Source: Mesorhizobium sp. ZC-5
GTDB lineage: Bacteria > Pseudomonadota > Alphaproteobacteria > Rhizobiales > Rhizobiaceae
NCBI RefSeq assembly: GCF_025753855.1
Contig: NZ_JAOWPT010000004.1
Span: forward strand, 1-64,000
Reading direction: 5' to 3'
Length of the DNA stretch: 64,000 nucleotides
A program made the position numbers and the translations under genes. Of the stretch, positions 61,295 through 64,000 are shown piece by piece. Below the pieces are notes generated by a model, which had not been told where the DNA came from, searched no databases, and saw only the letters and a list, made by a program, of their open reading frames with translations. Positions within the stretch are counted from its first letter, which is position 1, and each line of letters opens with the position of its first letter.

Positions 61295-61314
61295 GACGGG
61301 CGCCGACGCCCGCC
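61295..61314 (-). terminator. Stem-loop between binding-protein and permease genes
   Basis: GACGGGCG and CGCCCGCC form an eight-base-pair stem (one G-U pair in the minus-strand RNA) with a four-base loop, between the binding-protein stop and the DppB-like start. Without a T run it looks like a processing or stabilising element. Confidence 0.6.
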
Positions 61315-61327
61315 AACCATTGCGTGG

Positions 61328-62830
61328 CTAGTTTATCTTGACGCCCTGCAGGCGGATCAGGCCATCGGGGAACAGATGATAGTTCTCGACCTTGCTGCTC
61401 ATCGCCATGAAGAGCTGGCGATACCAGAGCGAGAGGTCTGGACGGTCATGGTATTTCAGATCCAGCGCTTCCTTGTAGATTGCCTTGCGGGCTTCGGGAT
61501 CGATGGTCTGGCGGGCTTTCGTCAGCAGTTCCTCAACCTTCGGATTGCAGTAGCCCATGCGATTGTTGGCCGACTTGCAGGTGTAGAAGGCGAAGGTGTT
61601 GCCGTCGGGATCGACGCGTCCGCTCCAGAACGACATGTACGATTCGAAATTACCCTGACGGGCCGCTTCGAGCTGGGTTACGTTCTCGGTCGTGTTGATC
61701 ACCATGTTGATGCCGGATTCCGCCAGCATTGACTGCATGACCTGAGCCGGCACCTGGAAATCGCGATCCGGCCGAACCATCATCTCGAATGTGAAGTTCT
61801 CCTGGCCGGCTTCCTTCAGCAGTTGCTTGGCGCGCTCCACGTCGCGCTTCTGAACCGGCCTTTCGTCATGATAGAAGCTGCCGGGTGCAATGACCTGATC
61901 GCCGCCGGCATAGAGGCCTTCGAAAGCCACGTTGACCAGGGCCTCGCGATCGATCGAGAGGTCGATCGCCTCGCGGACGCGCTGGTCTTTCATCTTCTCG
62001 GCCCGCGCACCGTTTCCGACATTGAACTGGACATAGCCGTATCCAATGTCGGGAGCGCGGGCGAGTTTCAGGTTGGCATCCGCTTCAACCTGCTTCACAT
62101 CGGTTGGCGACAGACGTTCGATGAGATCGAACTGGCCCGATTGAAGGTTGGACAGGCGCACGGTCGGATCGTTGACCGCAAGCATCTCAACCCGATCGAT
62201 ATGGATGTTATCGACGTCCCAATAATCCTTGAATTTTTCGAAGATGATGCGGCCCTGCGGAACACGGCTCACAAACTTGAACGGCCCCGCGCAAACCGGC
62301 GCCGAACCGAAATTCACGCCCAACGCTTCCGCCGCCTTCGGCGAAACCATCATGCCGGCCCGGTCTGCGAAAATGGAAACCAGGGGAGCGGAAGGCGCGT
62401 CGAGATTGAGGCGCACCGTCAGTTCATCGACGACATCGACCGATTTGATCGGCGCGAGTTCAGGTTTGCGAAACGTGCCTTCGATCGTCTGGTTGCGTTG
62501 AATGTTGTACTTCACCGCTTCGGCGTTTAGCGGTTCCCCGTCATGGAAAACCACGTTCGGGCGCAGCTTGAAGGTGAGCGCCTTGCCGTCCTCGGACCAC
62601 TCGTACGATTCCGCGAGGCGGGGAACGAAGCCGAGCTTCGCATCGATATCAAACAATTTGTCGCAGAAGGTCGTGAGGACAATTCGCGTGACGAAGGCCT
62701 GGCTGAGCGCCGGGTCGATCGAGTCCGGATCGTCGTTGAGGCCAATCCGCATCACCGTTTGAGCCGAGGCAAGGCCCCCGCTCAGCAGCAAAGATGCCGC
62801 TGCAAGCACACCTGCTAATTTGTATCGCAT
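61328..62830 (-). CDS. Family 5 periplasmic solute-binding protein (Dpp/Opp type)
   Basis: A 500-residue exported binding protein. The signal peptide spans about 1-24 (LAGVLAAASLLLSGGLASAQ). The SBP_bac_5 domain is clear (LAESYEWSEDGKALTFKLRP, NVVFHDGEPLNAEAVKYNIQ, 'VREAIDLSIDREALVNVAFE'). The ATG at 62830 has better spacing from a GGAG site than the one at 62836. It is the receptor of island D; the ligand is unknown. Confidence 0.95.
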   Translation of the reverse strand: MRYKLAGVLAAASLLLSGGLASAQTVMRIGLNDDPDSIDPALSQAFVTRIVLTTFCDKLFDIDAKLGFVPRLAESYEWSEDGKALTFKLRPNVVFHDGEPLNAEAVKYNIQRNQTIEGTFRKPELAPIKSVDVVDELTVRLNLDAPSAPLVSIFADRAGMMVSPKAAEALGVNFGSAPVCAGPFKFVSRVPQGRIIFEKFKDYWDVDNIHIDRVEMLAVNDPTVRLSNLQSGQFDLIERLSPTDVKQVEADANLKLARAPDIGYGYVQFNVGNGARAEKMKDQRVREAIDLSIDREALVNVAFEGLYAGGDQVIAPGSFYHDERPVQKRDVERAKQLLKEAGQENFTFEMMVRPDRDFQVPAQVMQSMLAESGINMVINTTENVTQLEAARQGNFESYMSFWSGRVDPDGNTFAFYTCKSANNRMGYCNPKVEELLTKARQTIDPEARKAIYKEALDLKYHDRPDLSLWYRQLFMAMSSKVENYHLFPDGLIRLQGVKIN

Positions 62831-63053
62831 GTCCATCTCCGGAGTTTTTTCTTTTCTGTTACGCCCATGTCACCACGACTGCTGTCCGAATGCGGCGATT
62901 GCCCCTGTTCGAACACCTGCCCGGTTATGGTTTCGGCAACTTCGAGGCATCCATCCGTGATGGCGATGGCCCTCCACCGGGCAGAGATTCCACTGTTCCC
63001 GCACGTCGCGGGCGTTCCTTCTTCCTTCCTGGCGCCGCTGACGCGGCTCCGGA

Positions 63054-64000
63054 TCAAGCGGTCGTACCCGCCTCGGCCGGCTGTTTCGCCGGTGACGGGT
63101 CATTGCCAACAAATCGCGCCTGAAGACGCTCCAGGCGTCCGTCCGAATCCTTCGGAGGCGGCGACGGGTCGACCCAGGCAGGGATCTCGTTCCAGCGATG
63201 GCAGGCCACGAGACCCTCGCCGGTCGACTGCAGCGTTGGTGCCTCGACACGGCAACGGTTGATCGCGAACGGACAGCGCGGATTGAAATGGCAGCCGGCG
63301 GGAGGCGTCAGCGGATTGGGGACATCGCCCTTGAGCACCATGCGATCGTCTTTGCGCAGCGCGCCCGGTATCGGAACGACATCGAGAAGCGCGCGCGTGT
63401 AGGGATGGCGCGGACGCGAGAAGATGTTCTCGGTGTCGCCGGTCTCGATGATACGCCCGAGATACATGACGGCCACGCGGTCGGCCATGTGCCGGACGAC
63501 CATGAGGTCGTGCGAGATGAACAGATAGCTCAGCCCGAATTCGACCTGGATATCGCGGAGCAGGTTGACGATCTGCGCCTGCACGGAGACGTCGAGGGCC
63601 GAAACCGCTTCGTCGCATACGATGATCGACGGATTGACGGCCAAGGCACGTGCAATGCCGACACGCTGGCGCTGGCCGCCCGAAAATTCGTGCGGGTAGC
63701 GCTTCGCGCTCGAAGCCGGCAGCCCGACGGTTTCGAGCAGTTCGCCGACGCGGAGCTTGACCGATTTTCCCGACGCCAGACCGTGGATACGCAGCAGGTC
63801 GCCCAGCGTCTCCTGCACCGTCATGCGGGGGTTGAGCGATCCGAACGGGTCCTGGAAGACCATCTGCAATTTTCTGCGGTAAGGCAGCAGCGCGCGGCCC
63901 TTCACCGTCGTGAGTTCCTCGCCGGAAAGATTGATGCTGCCACTGGTCGGCTCGATCAGCCGCATGATCACTCGGCCGAGCGTGGACTTTCCACACCCGC
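63054..64000 (-). CDS. Dpp/Opp-type ABC ATPase (DppF/OppF-like), 5' end beyond the window
   Basis: The last 315 residues of an ATP-binding subunit. The visible 5' end reads into the Walker A motif ([20 protein letters not shown]), so the first ~40 residues lie beyond 64000. The signature [17 protein letters not shown], Walker B IIVCDEAVSALDV (Glu then Ala in place of the usual Glu-Pro) and the C-terminal oligo_HPY domain with CHFNPRCPFAINRC are present. A DppD-like partner gene is expected just outside. It precedes the binding-protein gene in the same orientation, with 223 bases between that hold no supported gene. Confidence 0.93.
   Translation of the reverse strand, partial: GCGKSTLGRVIMRLIEPTSGSINLSGEELTTVKGRALLPYRRKLQMVFQDPFGSLNPRMTVQETLGDLLRIHGLASGKSVKLRVGELLETVGLPASSAKRYPHEFSGGQRQRVGIARALAVNPSIIVCDEAVSALDVSVQAQIVNLLRDIQVEFGLSYLFISHDLMVVRHMADRVAVMYLGRIIETGDTENIFSRPRHPYTRALLDVVPIPGALRKDDRMVLKGDVPNPLTPPAGCHFNPRCPFAINRCRVEAPTLQSTGEGLVACHRWNEIPAWVDPSPPPKDSDGRLERLQARFVGNDPSPAKQPAEAGTTA

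Noticed and set aside
62867..63262. Cys-containing plus-strand frame between the binding-protein and ATPase genes
   Set aside because: Most of it lies antisense to the DppF-like coding sequence and it is Pro/Arg-rich without a domain.
1..64000. CRISPR arrays, rRNA genes, riboswitches and an origin of replication
   Set aside because: No regularly spaced repeats, rRNA segments, known riboswitch cores or DnaA-box clusters were noticed on reading through the window.

Overview
The window looks like a high-GC chromosomal segment of a rhizobial alphaproteobacterium, most like Mesorhizobium or a close Phyllobacteriaceae relative. The clues are a NolR-like ArsR regulator, a DUF6894-type small protein, a Caulobacter/Rhizobium-style cpa/tad pilus locus with a CtrA-type promoter box, a second tailless ftsZ, and many periplasmic-binding-protein ABC operons. 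This assignment rests on protein resemblance recalled from memory; no search was run.

Layout. 1-1.9 kb: the 5' end of tuf (leaving the window), a frameshifted LuxR-type regulator, a small DUF6894 protein and a NolR-like regulator. 1.9-15.9 kb: a divergent Flp/Tad pilus locus. The left arm (minus strand) runs pilA, cpaB, cpaC, a small lipoprotein, tadG-like, two tadE-like genes, cpaE, an L,D-transpeptidase, a coiled-coil membrane protein and a secreted SH3-like protein. The right arm (plus) runs cpaF, tadB, tadC, a TPR lipoprotein and cpaA. The 0.6 kb between the arms carries a perfect TTAA-N7-TTAA box. 16.3-18.6 kb: a NarL-type two-component pair. 18.6-20.1 kb: a scar of IS3-like and IS110-like fragments, a degenerate tRNA-Gly and an intact tRNA-Gly(UCC).

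20.2-26.8 kb: a translationally coupled four-gene surface-polysaccharide operon: FemAB/GNAT-like transferase, GH16 glycanase, a flippase fused to an APH-like kinase, and a polymerase/glycosyltransferase-like membrane protein. It faces a UDP-glucose 4-epimerase gene. 28.4-29.4 kb: tailless FtsZ2.

29.5-64 kb: four catabolic transport islands, nearly all on the minus strand. (A) 29.5-39.7 kb: a GntR-controlled Dpp/Opp-type transporter with an embedded DapA/NanA-family aldolase, divergent from two Gfo/Idh/MocA dehydrogenases and a second DapA-family protein. (B) 39.7-51.4 kb: an operon headed by a DeoR/periplasmic-binding-protein hybrid regulator, with a MalFGK-type transporter, crotonase, SDR, mutarotase-like protein, SMP-30 lactonase, a signal-less solute-binding-like protein and a type III CoA-transferase. 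(C) 53.1-58.1 kb: a ribitol operon (AraC regulator, ribose-type ABC system, ribitol 2-dehydrogenase), preceded by two Rnk-like small proteins. (D) 58.5-64 kb: a second Dpp/Opp transporter with an amidohydrolase-like protein that has lost expected metal ligands; its first ATPase runs off the window.

In all four transport islands a GC-rich stem-loop follows the solute-binding-protein gene, consistent with stabilising that cistron for excess binding protein. The strongest candidates for undescribed biology are island B (CoA chemistry, lactonase and a possibly permuted hybrid regulator in one sugar operon), the flippase-kinase fusion, and the ligand-poor amidohydrolase.
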